This document shows positions 26,312-38,563 of a stretch of DNA of 64,000 bases, piece by piece. A program made the translations under genes and the position numbers. Location: NCBI RefSeq assembly GCF_019048065.1, contig NZ_CP077291.1, forward strand, positions 3,844,001-3,908,000. The letters are read 5' to 3'. Position 1 is the stretch's first letter. Every line of letters begins with the position of its first letter. This stretch comes from Citrobacter farmeri (GTDB lineage: Bacteria; Pseudomonadota; Gammaproteobacteria; Enterobacterales; Enterobacteriaceae). The notes beneath the pieces are model-generated. The model was not told the DNA's origin. It saw only the letters and a list, made by a program, of their open reading frames with translations, and did no database searches.

Positions 26312-29218
26312 ATGCCTTTTACACTTGGTCAACGCTGGATCAGCGATACAGAAAGCGAACTGGGACTTGGAACCGTTGTCGCCATGGATGCGCGCACCGT
26401 CACTTTGCTTTTCCCCTCCACCGGTGAAAACCGTCTGTATGCACGCAGTGACTCCCCCGTGACCCGCGTGATGTTCAACCCTGGCGACACCATTACCAGT
26501 CATGAAGGCTGGCAGCTGCAAATCGATGAAGTAAAAGAAGAAAACGGTTTGCTTGCCTACATTGGTACCCGTCTTGATACCGAAGAAGCTGGCGTAACGC
26601 TGCGTGAAGTTCTGCTCGACAGTAAGCTGGCTTTCAGTAAACCGCAGGATCGTCTCTTTGCCGGTCAGATTGACCGTATGGACCGGTTTGCGCTGCGCTA
26701 TCGCGCACGTAAATTTCAGAGCGAACAGTACCGTATGCCGTGGAGCGGTCTGCGCGGGCAGCGCACCAGTCTGATCCCTCACCAGTTGAACATTGCCCAT
26801 GACGTGGGTCGTCGCCATGCGCCGCGCGTACTGCTGGCAGATGAAGTGGGTCTGGGGAAAACCATTGAAGCCGGGATGATCCTGCATCAGCAACTGCTTT
26901 CCGGCGCGGCTGAACGCGTGCTGATCATTGTGCCGGAAACCTTGCAGCATCAGTGGCTGGTCGAAATGCTGCGCCGTTTTAACCTGCGTTTCGCCCTGTT
27001 TGACGACGAACGCTACGCAGAAGCGCAGCACGATGCGCTGAACCCGTTTGACACCGAGCAACTGGTTATCTGTTCACTGGATTTCGCCCGCCGCAACAAA
27101 CAGCGCCTGGAACATCTGTGTGATGCCGAGTGGGATCTGCTCGTTGTCGATGAAGCCCATCACCTTGTGTGGAGCGAAGAAACGCCAAGCCGCGAGTACC
27201 TGGCGATTGAACAACTGGCAGAACGTGTGCCAGGCGTACTGTTGCTGACCGCTACCCCGGAACAACTGGGTATGGAAAGCCACTTTGCGCGTCTGCGCCT
27301 GCTGGATCCCAATCGCTTCCACGATTTCGCACAATTTGTCGAAGAGCAGAAAAACTACCGTCCGGTTGCCGACGCCGTCGCCATGCTGCTGGCGGGAAAC
27401 AAACTCAGCAATGAAGAGCTCAACATGCTGGGGGAACTGATCGGCGAACAAGATATAGAGCCGCTGCTGCAAACCGCGAACAGTGACCGCGACGGTGCGC
27501 AGAACGCGCGTCAGGAACTGGTCTCCATGCTGATGGACCGTCACGGCACCAGTCGCGTGCTGTTCCGTAACACCCGTAACGGCGTAAAAGGTTTCCCGAA
27601 ACGCGAACTGCACACCATTAAGCTGCCGCTGCCGACGCAGTATCAGACTGCCATTAAAGTGTCCGGCATCATGGGTGCCCGCAAAAACGCCGAAGACAGA
27701 GCGCGCGATATGCTCTATCCGGAACAGATTTATCAGGAATTTGAAGGTGATACCGGCACCTGGTGGAACTTCGACCCGCGCGTTGAATGGCTGATGGGCT
27801 ACCTGACCAGCCATCGCTCGCAGAAAGTGCTGGTGATCTGCGCGAAAGCGACAACCGCCCTGCAACTGGAGCAAGTGCTGCGCGAACGTGAAGGTATCCG
27901 CGCCGCCGTTTTCCATGAAGGCATGTCGATTATCGAGCGCGACCGTGCCGCCGCCTGGTTTGGTGAAGAGGACAGCGGCGCACAGGTGCTGTTGTGTTCA
28001 GAAATCGGTTCGGAAGGACGTAACTTCCAGTTTGCCAGCAACCTGGTGATGTTCGACCTGCCGTTTAACCCGGATCTGCTGGAACAGCGTATTGGCCGTC
28101 TCGACCGTATCGGTCAGGCGCACGATATCCAAATCCACGTCCCCTATTTAGAGAAAACGGCCCAGTCGGTGCTGGTTCGCTGGTATCACGAAGGTCTGGA
28201 TGCGTTCGAACATACCTGCCCGACCGGTCGCGCCATCTATGACACGGTCTACAGCAACCTGATCAACTATCTGGCGGCACCCGAAGAGACCGATGGCTTT
28301 GATGAGCTGATCAAAACCTGTCGCGAACAGCATGAAGCTCTGAAGGCTCAACTGGAACAGGGCCGCGACCGTCTGCTGGAGATCCACTCCAACGGCGGTG
28401 AAAAAGCGCAACAACTGGCTGAAAGTATCGAAGAGCAGGACGACGACACAAGCCTTATCGCCTTTGCCATGAACCTGTTTGATATCGTGGGAATTAACCA
28501 GGACGATCGCGGCGAAAATCTGATTGTGCTGACCCCATCCGATCACATGCTGGTTCCGGATTTCCCGGGCCTGCCGGAAGACGGCTGCACCATTACCTTT
28601 GAGCGTGACGTGGCGCTGTCGCGTGAAGATGCCCAGTTTATTACCTGGGAACACCCGCTGATTCGTAACGGTCTGGACCTTATCCTCTCTGGCGATACCG
28701 GCAGCAGCACCATATCGTTGCTGAAAAACAAAGCCTTACCGGTTGGAACGCTGCTGCTGGAACTGGTGTATGTTGTTGAAGCGCAGGCGCCGAAACAGCT
28801 TCAGCTCAACCGCTTCCTGCCGCCGACTCCGGTTCGTATGCTGCTGGATAAAAACGGTAATAACCTCGCCGCGCAGGTGGAGTTTGAAACCTTTAACCGC
28901 CAGTTGAGCGCCGTTAACCGTCACACCGGCAGCAAGCTGGTTAACGCGGTGCAGCAGGATGTTCATGCGATCCTGCAGCTGGGTGAGGCGCAGGTTGAAA
29001 AGTCAGCCCGTGCCCTGATTGACGCTGCGCGTAATGAAGCGGATGAAAAACTGTCTGCCGAACTGTCACGCCTGGAAGCGCTGCGCGCCGTCAATCCTAA
29101 CATTCGTGATGACGAACTCGCGGCGATTGAGAGCAACCGTCAGCAGGTGTTGGAAAGCCTGAATCAGGCGGGATGGCGTCTGGATGCGCTGCGTCTTATC
29201 GTCGTCACACATCAGTAA
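26312..29218 (+). CDS. rapA: RNA polymerase recycling factor RapA (HepA)
   Basis: Swi2/Snf2-type ATPase that binds RNA polymerase and promotes its recycling after transcription. It has 968 residues. Tandem N-terminal Tudor-like domains (about 1-107), Walker A in [14 protein letters not shown] (near Lys183), DEAH box in [10 protein letters not shown] (about 280), helicase C-terminal motif VI in [12 protein letters not shown], then spacer and C-terminal domains. rluA begins 11 bases downstream; the pair is probably co-transcribed. Confidence 0.98.
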   Translation: MPFTLGQRWISDTESELGLGTVVAMDARTVTLLFPSTGENRLYARSDSPVTRVMFNPGDTITSHEGWQLQIDEVKEENGLLAYIGTRLDTEEAGVTLREVLLDSKLAFSKPQDRLFAGQIDRMDRFALRYRARKFQSEQYRMPWSGLRGQRTSLIPHQLNIAHDVGRRHAPRVLLADEVGLGKTIEAGMILHQQLLSGAAERVLIIVPETLQHQWLVEMLRRFNLRFALFDDERYAEAQHDALNPFDTEQLVICSLDFARRNKQRLEHLCDAEWDLLVVDEAHHLVWSEETPSREYLAIEQLAERVPGVLLLTATPEQLGMESHFARLRLLDPNRFHDFAQFVEEQKNYRPVADAVAMLLAGNKLSNEELNMLGELIGEQDIEPLLQTANSDRDGAQNARQELVSMLMDRHGTSRVLFRNTRNGVKGFPKRELHTIKLPLPTQYQTAIKVSGIMGARKNAEDRARDMLYPEQIYQEFEGDTGTWWNFDPRVEWLMGYLTSHRSQKVLVICAKATTALQLEQVLREREGIRAAVFHEGMSIIERDRAAAWFGEEDSGAQVLLCSEIGSEGRNFQFASNLVMFDLPFNPDLLEQRIGRLDRIGQAHDIQIHVPYLEKTAQSVLVRWYHEGLDAFEHTCPTGRAIYDTVYSNLINYLAAPEETDGFDELIKTCREQHEALKAQLEQGRDRLLEIHSNGGEKAQQLAESIEEQDDDTSLIAFAMNLFDIVGINQDDRGENLIVLTPSDHMLVPDFPGLPEDGCTITFERDVALSREDAQFITWEHPLIRNGLDLILSGDTGSSTISLLKNKALPVGTLLLELVYVVEAQAPKQLQLNRFLPPTPVRMLLDKNGNNLAAQVEFETFNRQLSAVNRHTGSKLVNAVQQDVHAILQLGEAQVEKSARALIDAARNEADEKLSAELSRLEALRAVNPNIRDDELAAIESNRQQVLESLNQAGWRLDALRLIVVTHQ

Positions 29219-29229
29219 CGGAGTCGAAT

Positions 29230-29889
29230 ATGGGGATGGAAAACTACAATCCGCCGCAGGATCCCTGGCTGGTGATCCTGTATCAGGATGAGCACATTAT
29301 GGTGGTCAACAAGCCGAGTGGCCTGTTGTCTGTGCCGGGGCGTCTTGAAGAACATAAAGACAGCGTGATGACGCGTATTCAACGCGACTATCCTCTGGCG
29401 GAATCTGTGCATCGTCTGGATATGGCGACCAGCGGCGTGATTGTAGTGGCCCTCACCAAAGCGGCAGAACGGGAGTTGAAGCGTCAGTTTCGCGAGCGCG
29501 AGCCGAAAAAACAGTATGTGGCGCGGGTATGGGGACATCCCGCGCCCGCAGAAGGACTGGTGGATTTACCGCTGATCTGCGACTGGCCGAATCGCCCGAA
29601 ACAAAAAGTGTGTTATGAAACCGGCAAAGCGGCGCAGACTGAATATGAAGTGGTAGAGTTTGCGGCAGATAACACCGCGCGGGTGGTGTTGAAGCCCGTC
29701 ACCGGGCGTTCACATCAACTGCGCGTCCATATGCTGGCGTTAGGTCACCCGATCCTCGGCGACCGTTTTTATGCGCCGCCCGACGCGCTGGCAATGGCCC
29801 CCCGACTTCAGTTGCATGCCGAAATGCTGACCATCACCCATCCCGCCTATGGCAACAGCATGACGTTTAAAGCGCCGGCGGATTTCTAA
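29230..29889 (+). CDS. rluA: Dual-specificity 23S rRNA/tRNA pseudouridine synthase RluA
   Basis: Makes pseudouridine 746 in 23S rRNA and position 32 in several tRNAs. It has 219 residues. The catalytic aspartate is Asp64 in HRLDMATSGV; the RluA-family motif GRSHQLRVHMLALGHPILGD is near 175-195. The ATG at 29230 (MGMENYNPP) is preferred; an upstream extension would run back into rapA. Confidence 0.97.
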   Translation: MGMENYNPPQDPWLVILYQDEHIMVVNKPSGLLSVPGRLEEHKDSVMTRIQRDYPLAESVHRLDMATSGVIVVALTKAAERELKRQFREREPKKQYVARVWGHPAPAEGLVDLPLICDWPNRPKQKVCYETGKAAQTEYEVVEFAADNTARVVLKPVTGRSHQLRVHMLALGHPILGDRFYAPPDALAMAPRLQLHAEMLTITHPAYGNSMTFKAPADF

Positions 29890-29895
29890 CAATAA

Positions 29896-29974
29896 TGCCT
29901 GATGGCGCTACGCTTATCAGGCCTACGTTCGGGCATTGTAAGCCGGATAAGACGCGTTGCGTCGCCATCCGGCA
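29896..29974. repeat. BIME between rluA and djlA
   Basis: TGCCTGATGGCG ... TATCAGGCCTAC followed by an opposed GCCGGATAAGACGC ... GCGTCGCCATCCGGCA unit, in the 91-bp gap between two convergent genes. It probably serves as a shared mRNA 3' structure. Confidence 0.92.
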
Positions 29975-29980
29975 AAACCA

Positions 29981-30796
29981 TTATTTAAAGCCTTTCTGTT
30001 CTTTGATCAGCTCGTAAGCCTTCTGAATTTCCTGCGCTTTTTGCTTCGCCATCTCCATCATTTCGGGTGGCAGACCTTTCGCCACCAGCTTATCCGGATG
30101 ATGCTCGCTCATCTGCTTACGGTAAGCGCGCTTAATGGTCGTCGCATCGTCGGTGGGTTTAACCCCCAGTACGTTGCAGGCATCCTCCAGCGTCGGGCCG
30201 CGCTGCGCCTGCTGCCAGCCGCTGCCGCCGGACTGCTGCTGATAACCACCACCAAACTGCGCGCCCCCCTGCATCATACGCAGGAACTGATCGAACTGAG
30301 TACGGGAAATGCCCAGTTCTTCGGCAATCACATACAGCACTTCACGCTCGTTGGGATGTAGTGAACCGTCAGCAAACGCCGCCTGAATCTGAATTTCGAG
30401 AAACATGCGGATAAGATCGAAACGACCAAAACAGACGCTACGAAACTGGCGCATTTTTTCACGTAACGGGTAATTATCTGATTTTCCGATGCGGAACGCA
30501 TTTTGCGCAGCCGATCGTGATTCACCGTGTAAATTCATCCTGTCCATCAGCACATTAGCGACATGGATATCCGCTTCGGTGACGCGCCCTTTCGATTTGG
30601 TTAAGTGCCCCATCACCTCAAAGGTGGTGGCAAAAAACAGCGCCTGACGCTCACGCTGGTTGGCAAACCACGCCATTTTCCGGCTGCGGGCCTTATCGAA
30701 CATGTGGCCGATCAACAGCCCCAGAACCACGCCCCAAAAGCCGCCGCCCATGAGCAGTGCCATGGCCACGCCAATTATTTTTCCCCAGTACTGCAT
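29981..30796 (-). CDS. djlA: Membrane-anchored DnaJ-like co-chaperone DjlA
   Basis: Type III J-domain protein that stimulates DnaK and influences RcsCDB capsule signalling, 271 residues. One glycine-rich N-terminal membrane segment (about 6-31) mediates dimerisation. The middle is a TerB-like domain (about 55-190). The C-terminal J domain (about 205-271) carries the essential HPD in [11 protein letters not shown]. The start is the ATG at 30796 ([11 protein letters not shown]), not the longer frame. Confidence 0.97.
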   Translation of the reverse strand: MQYWGKIIGVAMALLMGGGFWGVVLGLLIGHMFDKARSRKMAWFANQRERQALFFATTFEVMGHLTKSKGRVTEADIHVANVLMDRMNLHGESRSAAQNAFRIGKSDNYPLREKMRQFRSVCFGRFDLIRMFLEIQIQAAFADGSLHPNEREVLYVIAEELGISRTQFDQFLRMMQGGAQFGGGYQQQSGGSGWQQAQRGPTLEDACNVLGVKPTDDATTIKRAYRKQMSEHHPDKLVAKGLPPEMMEMAKQKAQEIQKAYELIKEQKGFK

Positions 30797-31051
30797 AGAC
30801 TCCCCAATTTGTCTCACTCCCGGTGAGGCCAGGTCCCACAAAATAAGCGGCTTTTTACGATCTTCCCGCTACGGTCAATTGTGGGACATCGCCTATAATT
30901 TGCATTATCATACCTGTCATTCACAGCCGTGACTAACACCACAGACGCTATAGCGGCAGGATTAACACTAGCGCTAAGAACATGAGTAAGTTAGGCTGTG
31001 GCGGTTTGTCACGCGCGACGCTACTGATGATGGAACAATAAAATACAACGT

Positions 31052-33406
31052 ATGAAAAAACGTATTCCCACCCTCCTGGCCACCATGATTGCCACAGCCC
31101 TTTACAGTCAACAGGGTCTGGCAGCCAGTCTCGCCTCACAATGTATGTTAGGCGTGCCAAGCTATGACCGTCCTCTGGTGCAGGGCGAGACAAATGAACT
31201 CCCCGTCACGATTAATGCCGATCACGCGAAAGGGAATTACCCCGATGATGCGGTGTTTACCGGCAATGTGGACATCATGCAGGGCAACAGTCGCCTACAG
31301 GCCGATGAGGTTCAGCTTCATCAGAAAGAGGCGCAGGGTCAGCCTGAGCCCGTGCGCACCGTCGACGCGCTCGGCAACGTTCATTACGATGACAACCAGG
31401 TTATCCTGAAAGGGCCGAAGGGTTGGGCGAACCTAAACACCAAAGATACCAACGTCTGGGAAGGTGACTACCAGATGGTGGGCCGTCAGGGGCGTGGTAA
31501 AGCCGACTTAATGAAACAGCGCGGTGAGAACCGCTATACCATTCTTGAGAACGGGACCTTCACCTCCTGTCTGCCGGGTTCTGATACCTGGAGCGTCGTC
31601 GGTAGCGAAGTAATTCACGACCGCGAAGAGCAGGTCGCAGAAATCTGGAACGCCCGCTTTAAGCTGGGTCCGGTTCCTGTTTTTTACAGTCCGTATTTGC
31701 AGTTGCCGGTGGGGGATAAACGCCGCTCCGGTTTCTTGATCCCGAACGCCAAATATACGTCGAAGAACTATTTTGAGTTCTATCTGCCATATTACTGGAA
31801 CATCGCGCCAAACATGGATGCGACCCTGACGCCGCACTATATGCACCGTCGTGGCGGGGTGATGTGGGAGAACGAATTCCGTTACCTGAGTCAGGCGGGT
31901 GCCGGCATAATGGAGTTCGACTATCTCAATTCCGATCGCGTCTACAGCGATGAACATCCGAAAGACGACAACTCACGCCGCTGGTTGTTTTACTGGCAAC
32001 ATTCAGGCGTGATGGACCAGGTGTGGCGCTTCAACGTCGACTACACCAAGGTCAGCGACTCCACATACTTTAATGATTTCGATAACAAGTACGGTTCCAG
32101 TACCGACGGTTATGCCACACAGAAATTCAGCGTTGGCTACGCGGTACAGAACTTTGACGCGACGGTTTCAACCAAGCAGTTCCAGGTGTTCGATACGGCA
32201 AACAGCAACAGCTATTCTGCGCAGCCGCAGTTAGACGTCAACTTCTATCAGAACGATCTGGGTCCTTTCGATACCCGTATTTACGGTCAGGCCGTGCATT
32301 TTGTGAATACCAATGACAACATGCCGGAAGCAACGCGTCTGCACCTGGAGCCGACCATCAACCTGCCGCTGTCGAATCAGTGGGGCAGCGTCAACACCGA
32401 AGCAAAGCTGCTGGCGACCCACTATCAGCAGACCAATCTGAAATGGTATAACGCCAACTATGCGACAGATCTTGATGATTCCGCCAACCGCGTAATGCCG
32501 CAGTTTAAAGTCGACGGCAAGATGGTGTTTGAACGTGATATGAATATGCTCGCGCCGGGTTACACCCAGACGCTGGAGCCGCGCGCGCAGTATCTGTATG
32601 TGCCGTATCGCGACCAGAGCAGCATTTACAACTACGACTCTTCCCTGCTGCAATCTGACTATACCGGCCTGTTCCGCGATCGTAGCTATGGCGGCCTGGA
32701 CCGTATTGCTTCCGCTAACCAGGTCACGACTGGCGTCACATCTCGCGTATATGATGACGCGGCGGTTGAACGTTTTAACGTTTCTGTTGGTCAAATCTAC
32801 TATTTCACGGAGTCTCGCACTGGCGATGACAATATCCAATGGGAGAAAGATGACCAAACGGGTTCACTGGTATGGGCAGGAGATACCTACTGGCGTATTT
32901 CGGAACGCTGGGGTCTGCGCGGCGGTATTCAGTACGACACCCGTCTGGATAGCGTCGCCACCAGTAGCTCCAGTATTGAATACCGTCGTGATGAAGATCG
33001 TCTGGTGCAGTTGAACTATCGTTACGCCAGCCCGGAGTATATTCAGGCGACGTTGCCAGCAAGATATTCTACAGCAGAACAGTACAAGAACGGGATCAAC
33101 CAGGTCGGTACCGTTGCCAGTTGGCCGATCGCTGACCGCTGGTCCATTGTTGGTGCTTACTACTACGATACCAACGTGAACAAAGCTGCCGACCAGATGT
33201 TAGGCGTGCAGTACAACTCCTGCTGTTATGCCATTCGCGTCGGTTACGAGCGTAAGCTGAACGGTTGGGATAGCAATAAAGAACACGCGGTATATGACAA
33301 CGTGATTGGCTTTAACATCGAACTTCGTGGCCTGAGCTCCAACTATGGCCTCGGCACGAAAGAGATGTTGCGTTCCAACATTTTGCCGTATCAAAACTCT
33401 TTGTGA
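31052..33406 (+). CDS. lptD: LPS-assembly outer-membrane protein LptD
   Basis: Outer-membrane beta-barrel that, with LptE, inserts lipopolysaccharide into the outer leaflet; essential in E. coli. It has 784 residues. A 24-residue signal peptide ends in GLA-A; the periplasmic OstA-like jellyroll spans about 50-200 and the barrel about 230-784. The disulfide cysteines are all present: Cys31, one in FTSCLPG (about 173), and the adjacent pair in NSCCYAIRV (724-725). First gene of the lptD-surA-pdxA-rsmA-apaGH set. Confidence 0.98.
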   Translation: MKKRIPTLLATMIATALYSQQGLAASLASQCMLGVPSYDRPLVQGETNELPVTINADHAKGNYPDDAVFTGNVDIMQGNSRLQADEVQLHQKEAQGQPEPVRTVDALGNVHYDDNQVILKGPKGWANLNTKDTNVWEGDYQMVGRQGRGKADLMKQRGENRYTILENGTFTSCLPGSDTWSVVGSEVIHDREEQVAEIWNARFKLGPVPVFYSPYLQLPVGDKRRSGFLIPNAKYTSKNYFEFYLPYYWNIAPNMDATLTPHYMHRRGGVMWENEFRYLSQAGAGIMEFDYLNSDRVYSDEHPKDDNSRRWLFYWQHSGVMDQVWRFNVDYTKVSDSTYFNDFDNKYGSSTDGYATQKFSVGYAVQNFDATVSTKQFQVFDTANSNSYSAQPQLDVNFYQNDLGPFDTRIYGQAVHFVNTNDNMPEATRLHLEPTINLPLSNQWGSVNTEAKLLATHYQQTNLKWYNANYATDLDDSANRVMPQFKVDGKMVFERDMNMLAPGYTQTLEPRAQYLYVPYRDQSSIYNYDSSLLQSDYTGLFRDRSYGGLDRIASANQVTTGVTSRVYDDAAVERFNVSVGQIYYFTESRTGDDNIQWEKDDQTGSLVWAGDTYWRISERWGLRGGIQYDTRLDSVATSSSSIEYRRDEDRLVQLNYRYASPEYIQATLPARYSTAEQYKNGINQVGTVASWPIADRWSIVGAYYYDTNVNKAADQMLGVQYNSCCYAIRVGYERKLNGWDSNKEHAVYDNVIGFNIELRGLSSNYGLGTKEMLRSNILPYQNSL

Positions 33407-33459
33407 TCTGATTGATTTACCACGTAATCCGCAGTGCGGTTAATTGAAATGGAAAAAGT

Positions 33460-34746
33460 ATGAAGAACTGGAAAACGCTGCTTCTCGGTATCGCCATGAT
33501 CGCGAATACCAGTTTCGCTGCCCCGCAGGTAGTCGATAAAGTCGCAGCCGTCGTAAATAACGGTGTCGTACTGGAAAGCGATGTTGATGGCCTGATGCAG
33601 TCTGTCAAACTGAACGCCAACCAGGCAGGTCAACAACTCCCGGACGATGCTACGTTGCGTCATCAGATCCTGGAACGTCTGATCATGGATCAGATTGTCC
33701 TGCAGATGGGTCAGAAGATGGGCGTAAAAATCTCTGACGAACAGCTTGATCAGGCAATTGCCAATATCGCAAAACAGAACAACATGACGTTGGATCAGAT
33801 GCGCAGCCGTCTGGCTTACGATGGTCTGAGCTACTCAACCTATCGTAATCAGATCCGTAAAGAGATGATCATCTCTGAAGTGCGCAATAACGAAGTGCGC
33901 CGCCGCGTGACGATCCTGCCGCAGGAAGTCGACGCGCTGGCGCAGCAGGTTGGCAATCAAAATGATGCCAGTACTGAGCTGAACCTGAGCCACATCCTGA
34001 TCCCACTGCCAGAAAACCCAACGTCTGACCAGGTGAACGAAGCGGAATCCCAGGCGCGTTCCATTGTTGATCAAGCCCGTAACGGCAACGACTTCGGAAA
34101 ACTGGCGATCACCTATTCTGCCGATCAGCAGGCGCTGAAAGGCGGCCAGATGGGCTGGGGCCGTATTCAGGAACTGCCGGGCATTTTTGCCCAGGCGCTG
34201 AGCACCGCGAAGAAAGGTGACATTGTTGGCCCGATTCGTTCCGGTGTCGGTTTCCATATCCTGAAAGTGAACGATATGCGCGGCCAGAGCCAGAGCATCT
34301 CCGTGACCGAAGTGCATGCTCGTCATATTCTGCTCAAGCCGTCGCCGATCATGACCGATCAGCAGGCGCGTCTGAAGCTTGAACAGATCGCAGCAGATAT
34401 TAAGAGCGGTAAAACCACCTTTGCTGCGGCAGCGAAAGAGTTCTCTCAGGATCCAGGCTCAGCTAACCAGGGCGGCGATCTGGGCTGGGCTGCTGCGGAT
34501 ATTTTCGATCCGGCATTCCGCGATGCGTTAACCCGCATGAGCAAAGGCCAGATGAGCGCACCGGTGCACTCCTCTTTCGGCTGGCACCTGATCGAACTGC
34601 TGGATACGCGTAACGTCGATAAAACCGACGCCGCGCAGAAAGATCGTGCTTACCGTATGCTGATGAACCGGAAGTTCTCAGAAGAAGCCGCAACCTGGAT
34701 GCAGGAACAGCGCGCCAGCGCTTACGTTAAAATCCTGAGCAATTAA
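33460..34746 (+). CDS. surA: Periplasmic chaperone/peptidyl-prolyl isomerase SurA
   Basis: Main periplasmic chaperone for outer-membrane beta-barrels, including LptD. It has 428 residues. A 20-residue signal peptide ends in SFA; the N-terminal chaperone domain is followed by two parvulin domains (about 171-272, [20 protein letters not shown]; and 282-380, [17 protein letters not shown]), then a C-terminal helix. The TAATG junction overlaps the pdxA start by one base. Confidence 0.98.
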   Translation: MKNWKTLLLGIAMIANTSFAAPQVVDKVAAVVNNGVVLESDVDGLMQSVKLNANQAGQQLPDDATLRHQILERLIMDQIVLQMGQKMGVKISDEQLDQAIANIAKQNNMTLDQMRSRLAYDGLSYSTYRNQIRKEMIISEVRNNEVRRRVTILPQEVDALAQQVGNQNDASTELNLSHILIPLPENPTSDQVNEAESQARSIVDQARNGNDFGKLAITYSADQQALKGGQMGWGRIQELPGIFAQALSTAKKGDIVGPIRSGVGFHILKVNDMRGQSQSISVTEVHARHILLKPSPIMTDQQARLKLEQIAADIKSGKTTFAAAAKEFSQDPGSANQGGDLGWAAADIFDPAFRDALTRMSKGQMSAPVHSSFGWHLIELLDTRNVDKTDAAQKDRAYRMLMNRKFSEEAATWMQEQRASAYVKILSN

Positions 34747-35735
34747 TGACGGTTGCTCAACGCGTAGCGATCACTCCCGGCGAGCCCGCCGGGATTGGTC
34801 CGGATCTCGTCGTTCAACTTGCCCAGCGCGACTGGCCAGTTGAACTGGTGGTCTGTGCCGACGCCGCGGTACTGGCCGACCGGGCGGCAATGCTTGGTCT
34901 TCCCCTCACGCTACTCCCTTACACCCCGCAAAGCCCTGCTAAACCGCAGACTGCCGGCACGCTTACGCTGTTACCGGTCGCGCTTCATGCGCCTGTCGTT
35001 CCTGGGCAGCTGGCCGTGGAGAATGGCGAGTATGTGGTGCAGACGCTGGCCCGCGCCTGTGACGGTTGTTTGCAGGGCGAATTTGCCGCGCTGATTACGG
35101 GTCCCGTTCATAAAGGCGTTATCAACGACGCGGGCGTGCCTTTCACCGGTCACACCGAGTTTTTTGAAGAGCGCTCCCAGGCAAAAAAAGTAGTGATGAT
35201 GCTGGCGACCGAAGAGTTACGCGTCGCGCTGGCGACCACCCATCTGCCACTGCGCGACGTCGCTGACGCCATTACGCCAGCGCTGCTGCATGAGGTGATT
35301 GGCATCCTGCATCACGATCTGCGCACCAAATTCGGTGTGGACGATCCGCGCGTGCTGGTTTGTGGTCTGAACCCACATGCCGGTGAAGGGGGGCATATGG
35401 GCAGCGAAGAGATCGACACGATCGTTCCGGTGCTCGACACATTACGCGCGCAGGGGATGAAGTTAGTCGGCCCACTGCCGGCGGACACGCTGTTTCAGGC
35501 GAAATATCTGCAACATGCCGATGCTGTGCTGGCAATGTACCACGATCAGGGCCTCCCCGTGCTAAAATACCAGGGATTTGGTCGCGGCGTGAATATCACG
35601 CTGGGCCTGCCCTTTATTCGTACCTCGGTTGACCACGGCACCGCGCTTGAACTGGCGGGTCGGGGTGAAGCTGATGTCGGCAGTTTTATTACGGCGCTTA
35701 ATCTCGCCATCAAAATGATTGTTAATACCCAATGA
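34746..35735 (+). CDS. pdxA: 4-hydroxythreonine-4-phosphate dehydrogenase
   Basis: NAD-dependent enzyme of pyridoxal-5'-phosphate synthesis, 329 residues. The divalent-metal histidines fall in conserved segments TTHLPLRDV (about 166), [14 protein letters not shown] (about 211) and [12 protein letters not shown] (about 266). The start [16 protein letters not shown] region reads [15 protein letters not shown]. It overlaps rsmA by 4 bases (ATGA), so translation is coupled. Confidence 0.98.
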   Translation: MTVAQRVAITPGEPAGIGPDLVVQLAQRDWPVELVVCADAAVLADRAAMLGLPLTLLPYTPQSPAKPQTAGTLTLLPVALHAPVVPGQLAVENGEYVVQTLARACDGCLQGEFAALITGPVHKGVINDAGVPFTGHTEFFEERSQAKKVVMMLATEELRVALATTHLPLRDVADAITPALLHEVIGILHHDLRTKFGVDDPRVLVCGLNPHAGEGGHMGSEEIDTIVPVLDTLRAQGMKLVGPLPADTLFQAKYLQHADAVLAMYHDQGLPVLKYQGFGRGVNITLGLPFIRTSVDHGTALELAGRGEADVGSFITALNLAIKMIVNTQ

Positions 35736-36553
35736 ATAATCGAGTCCATCAGGGCCATTTAGCCCGTAAACGTTTCGGGCAAAACTTCCTCAACGATCAG
35801 TTTGTGATCGACAGTATTGTCTCCGCCATTAACCCACAAAAGGGTCAGGCGATGGTCGAAATCGGCCCCGGTCTGGCGGCGCTGACGGAGCCGGTAGGCG
35901 AACGTCTGGATGCGCTGACGGTCATTGAACTTGACCGCGATCTGGCCGCACGCCTGCAAACGCACCCCTTCCTGGGCCCCAAACTGACAATCTATCAGCA
36001 AGACGCCATGACCATGAATTTTGGCGAATTATCTGAAAAGATGGGGCAACCGCTACGCGTGTTCGGCAACCTGCCCTATAACATCTCTACCCCGCTGATG
36101 TTCCACCTGTTTAGCTATACTGATGCCATTGCTGATATGCACTTTATGTTGCAGAAAGAGGTGGTCAATCGACTGGTTGCAGGACCAAACAGTAAGGCGT
36201 ATGGTCGCTTAAGCGTGATGGCGCAGTATTATTGCAACATAATTCCAGTGCTTGAAGTTCCGCCATCCGCCTTCACACCGCCGCCAAAAGTGGATTCCGC
36301 CGTGGTGCGCCTGGTGCCGCATACTACGATGCCCTACCCGGTAAAAGATATTCGCCTGTTGAGCCGCATCACCACAGAAGCGTTCAACCAGCGCCGTAAA
36401 ACGATTCGTAATAGCCTCGGCAATCTGTTCAGCGTTGAGGTCTTAACGGAACTGGGTATTGACCCGGCAATGCGAGCGGAAAATATCTCTGTCGCGCAGT
36501 ACTGCCAGATGGCGAACTATCTGTCAGAAAACGCGCCATCGAAGGAGAGTTAA
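35732..36553 (+). CDS. rsmA: 16S rRNA dimethyladenosine transferase RsmA (KsgA)
   Basis: Dimethylates A1518 and A1519 in the 3' hairpin of 16S rRNA, a late 30S checkpoint; its loss gives kasugamycin resistance. It has 273 residues. The SAM-binding motif I is [13 protein letters not shown] (about 42-54); the catalytic motif IV is NLPYNIST (about 113-120). It overlaps the pdxA stop; apaG starts 2 bases after its stop. Confidence 0.98.
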   Translation: MNNRVHQGHLARKRFGQNFLNDQFVIDSIVSAINPQKGQAMVEIGPGLAALTEPVGERLDALTVIELDRDLAARLQTHPFLGPKLTIYQQDAMTMNFGELSEKMGQPLRVFGNLPYNISTPLMFHLFSYTDAIADMHFMLQKEVVNRLVAGPNSKAYGRLSVMAQYYCNIIPVLEVPPSAFTPPPKVDSAVVRLVPHTTMPYPVKDIRLLSRITTEAFNQRRKTIRNSLGNLFSVEVLTELGIDPAMRAENISVAQYCQMANYLSENAPSKES

Positions 36554-36555
36554 GC

Positions 36556-36933
36556 ATGATCAATTCGCCCCGAGTGTGTGTTCAGGTACAAAGCGTCTAT
36601 ATTGAAGCGCAATCCTCACCTGATGATGAACGTTACGTTTTTGCCTACACCGTAACCATCCGCAATTTGGGGCGAGCGCCCGTGCAGCTACTGGGACGCT
36701 ATTGGTTGATAACTAATGGTCATGGCCGAGAAACCGAAGTCCAGGGGGAAGGTGTGGTTGGCGTTCAGCCGCACATTGAGCCTGGCGAAGAGTACCAGTA
36801 TACCAGCGGTGCCGTTATCGAAACACCGCTGGGCACGATGCAGGGTCATTACGAAATGATCGATGAGAATGGCGTCGCCTTTACCATCGACATTCCGGTT
36901 TTCCGACTCGCTGTTTCCACTCTCATTCATTAA
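36556..36933 (+). CDS. apaG: ApaG protein
   Basis: Small 125-residue protein with a fibronectin-III-like beta-sandwich (ApaG/F-box-associated domain). The conserved glycine-rich loop [20 protein letters not shown] and the [18 protein letters not shown] segment are present. Its biochemical role is not established, although mutants in some enterics alter Mg/Co transport phenotypes. It sits between rsmA and apaH in the usual order. Confidence 0.95.
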   Translation: MINSPRVCVQVQSVYIEAQSSPDDERYVFAYTVTIRNLGRAPVQLLGRYWLITNGHGRETEVQGEGVVGVQPHIEPGEEYQYTSGAVIETPLGTMQGHYEMIDENGVAFTIDIPVFRLAVSTLIH

Positions 36934-36943
36934 AACAATAACT

Positions 36944-37792
36944 ATGGCAACATACCTTATTGGCGACGTTCACGGTTGCTACGATGAACTGATCGCATTG
37001 CTGCAACAAGTCAATTTTACCCCTGAAAGCGATACCCTCTGGCTGACGGGCGACCTGGTCGCTCGTGGCCCCGGCTCACTGGACGTGCTGCGTTATGTGA
37101 AATCGCTCGGCGACTGCGTGCGCCTGGTGCTGGGCAATCACGATCTGCATCTGCTGGCGGTTTTCGCAGGTATTAGTCGCAATAAACCGAAAGATCGACT
37201 GAGCCCGCTACTGGAAGCGCCGGACGCGGACGAACTGCTCAACTGGCTGCGCCGTCAGCCGCTGCTGCAGATTGATGAAGAGAAGAAGCTGGTGATGGCC
37301 CATGCGGGTATCACGCCGCAGTGGGATTTACAGACCGCCAAAGAGTGCGCGCGCGATGTCGAAGCGGTACTGTCGAGCGACTCTTACCCCTTCTTCCTTG
37401 ATGCCATGTATGGCGACATGCCGAATAACTGGACGCCAGAACTGACCGGACTGGCACGCCTGCGCTTTATCACCAATGCCTTTACCCGGATGCGTTACTG
37501 CTTCCCGAACGGGCAACTGGATATGTACAGCAAAGAGTCCCCGGAGGATGCCCCGGCACCGTTGAAACCGTGGTTTGCCATTCCAGGCCCCGTCAGCGAG
37601 GCCTACAGCATCGCATTTGGTCACTGGGCTTCTCTGGAAGGTAAAGGGACGCCGGACGGGATCTATGCGCTGGACACCGGTTGCTGCTGGGGAGGGAATT
37701 TAACCTGCCTGCGCTGGGAAGATAAGCAATACTTTGTGCAGCCGTCAAACCAGCAAATGGATCGGGATGAAGGCGCGGCGGTCAACGCCTGA
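36944..37792 (+). CDS. apaH: Bis(5'-nucleosyl)-tetraphosphatase, symmetrical
   Basis: Hydrolyses Ap4A to two ADP and removes Np4 caps from RNA. Metallophosphatase of 282 residues (two longer than E. coli). The three metal-binding blocks are GDVHGCYDE (8-16), TGDLVARGP (about 36-44) and LGNHDLHL (about 63-70). I use the ATG at 36944 ([11 protein letters not shown]), 10 bases past apaG; the longer frame overlaps apaG. A BIME follows. Confidence 0.97.
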   Translation: MATYLIGDVHGCYDELIALLQQVNFTPESDTLWLTGDLVARGPGSLDVLRYVKSLGDCVRLVLGNHDLHLLAVFAGISRNKPKDRLSPLLEAPDADELLNWLRRQPLLQIDEEKKLVMAHAGITPQWDLQTAKECARDVEAVLSSDSYPFFLDAMYGDMPNNWTPELTGLARLRFITNAFTRMRYCFPNGQLDMYSKESPEDAPAPLKPWFAIPGPVSEAYSIAFGHWASLEGKGTPDGIYALDTGCCWGGNLTCLRWEDKQYFVQPSNQQMDRDEGAAVNA

Positions 37793-37800
37793 TCTGTTTC

Positions 37801-37877
37801 GCCTGATGGCGCTGCGCTTATCAGGCCTACGAGCGGGTTTGTAGGCCGGATAAGACGCTAAGCGTCGCCATCCGGCA
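37801..37877. repeat. BIME between apaH and folA
   Basis: GCCTGATGGCGCTGCGCTTA then TCAGGCCTAC, opposed to GTAGGCCGGATAAGACGC ... GCGTCGCCATCCGGCA. Located between two convergent genes. Confidence 0.92.
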
Positions 37878-37885
37878 CTCATAAC

Positions 37886-38428
<543 letters not shown>

Positions 38429-38563
38429 CTAACGAACAGAAGAAGAGCACGAAAATTTTCCGATCTGCTGGCGAGTCCACGACTTCACAGTGGACTCCCG
38501 GCATTACAGTAGTTCAAAAACAAACGGTTAACAGTAAAGTTTGCAGTACATCACATTTTTTAC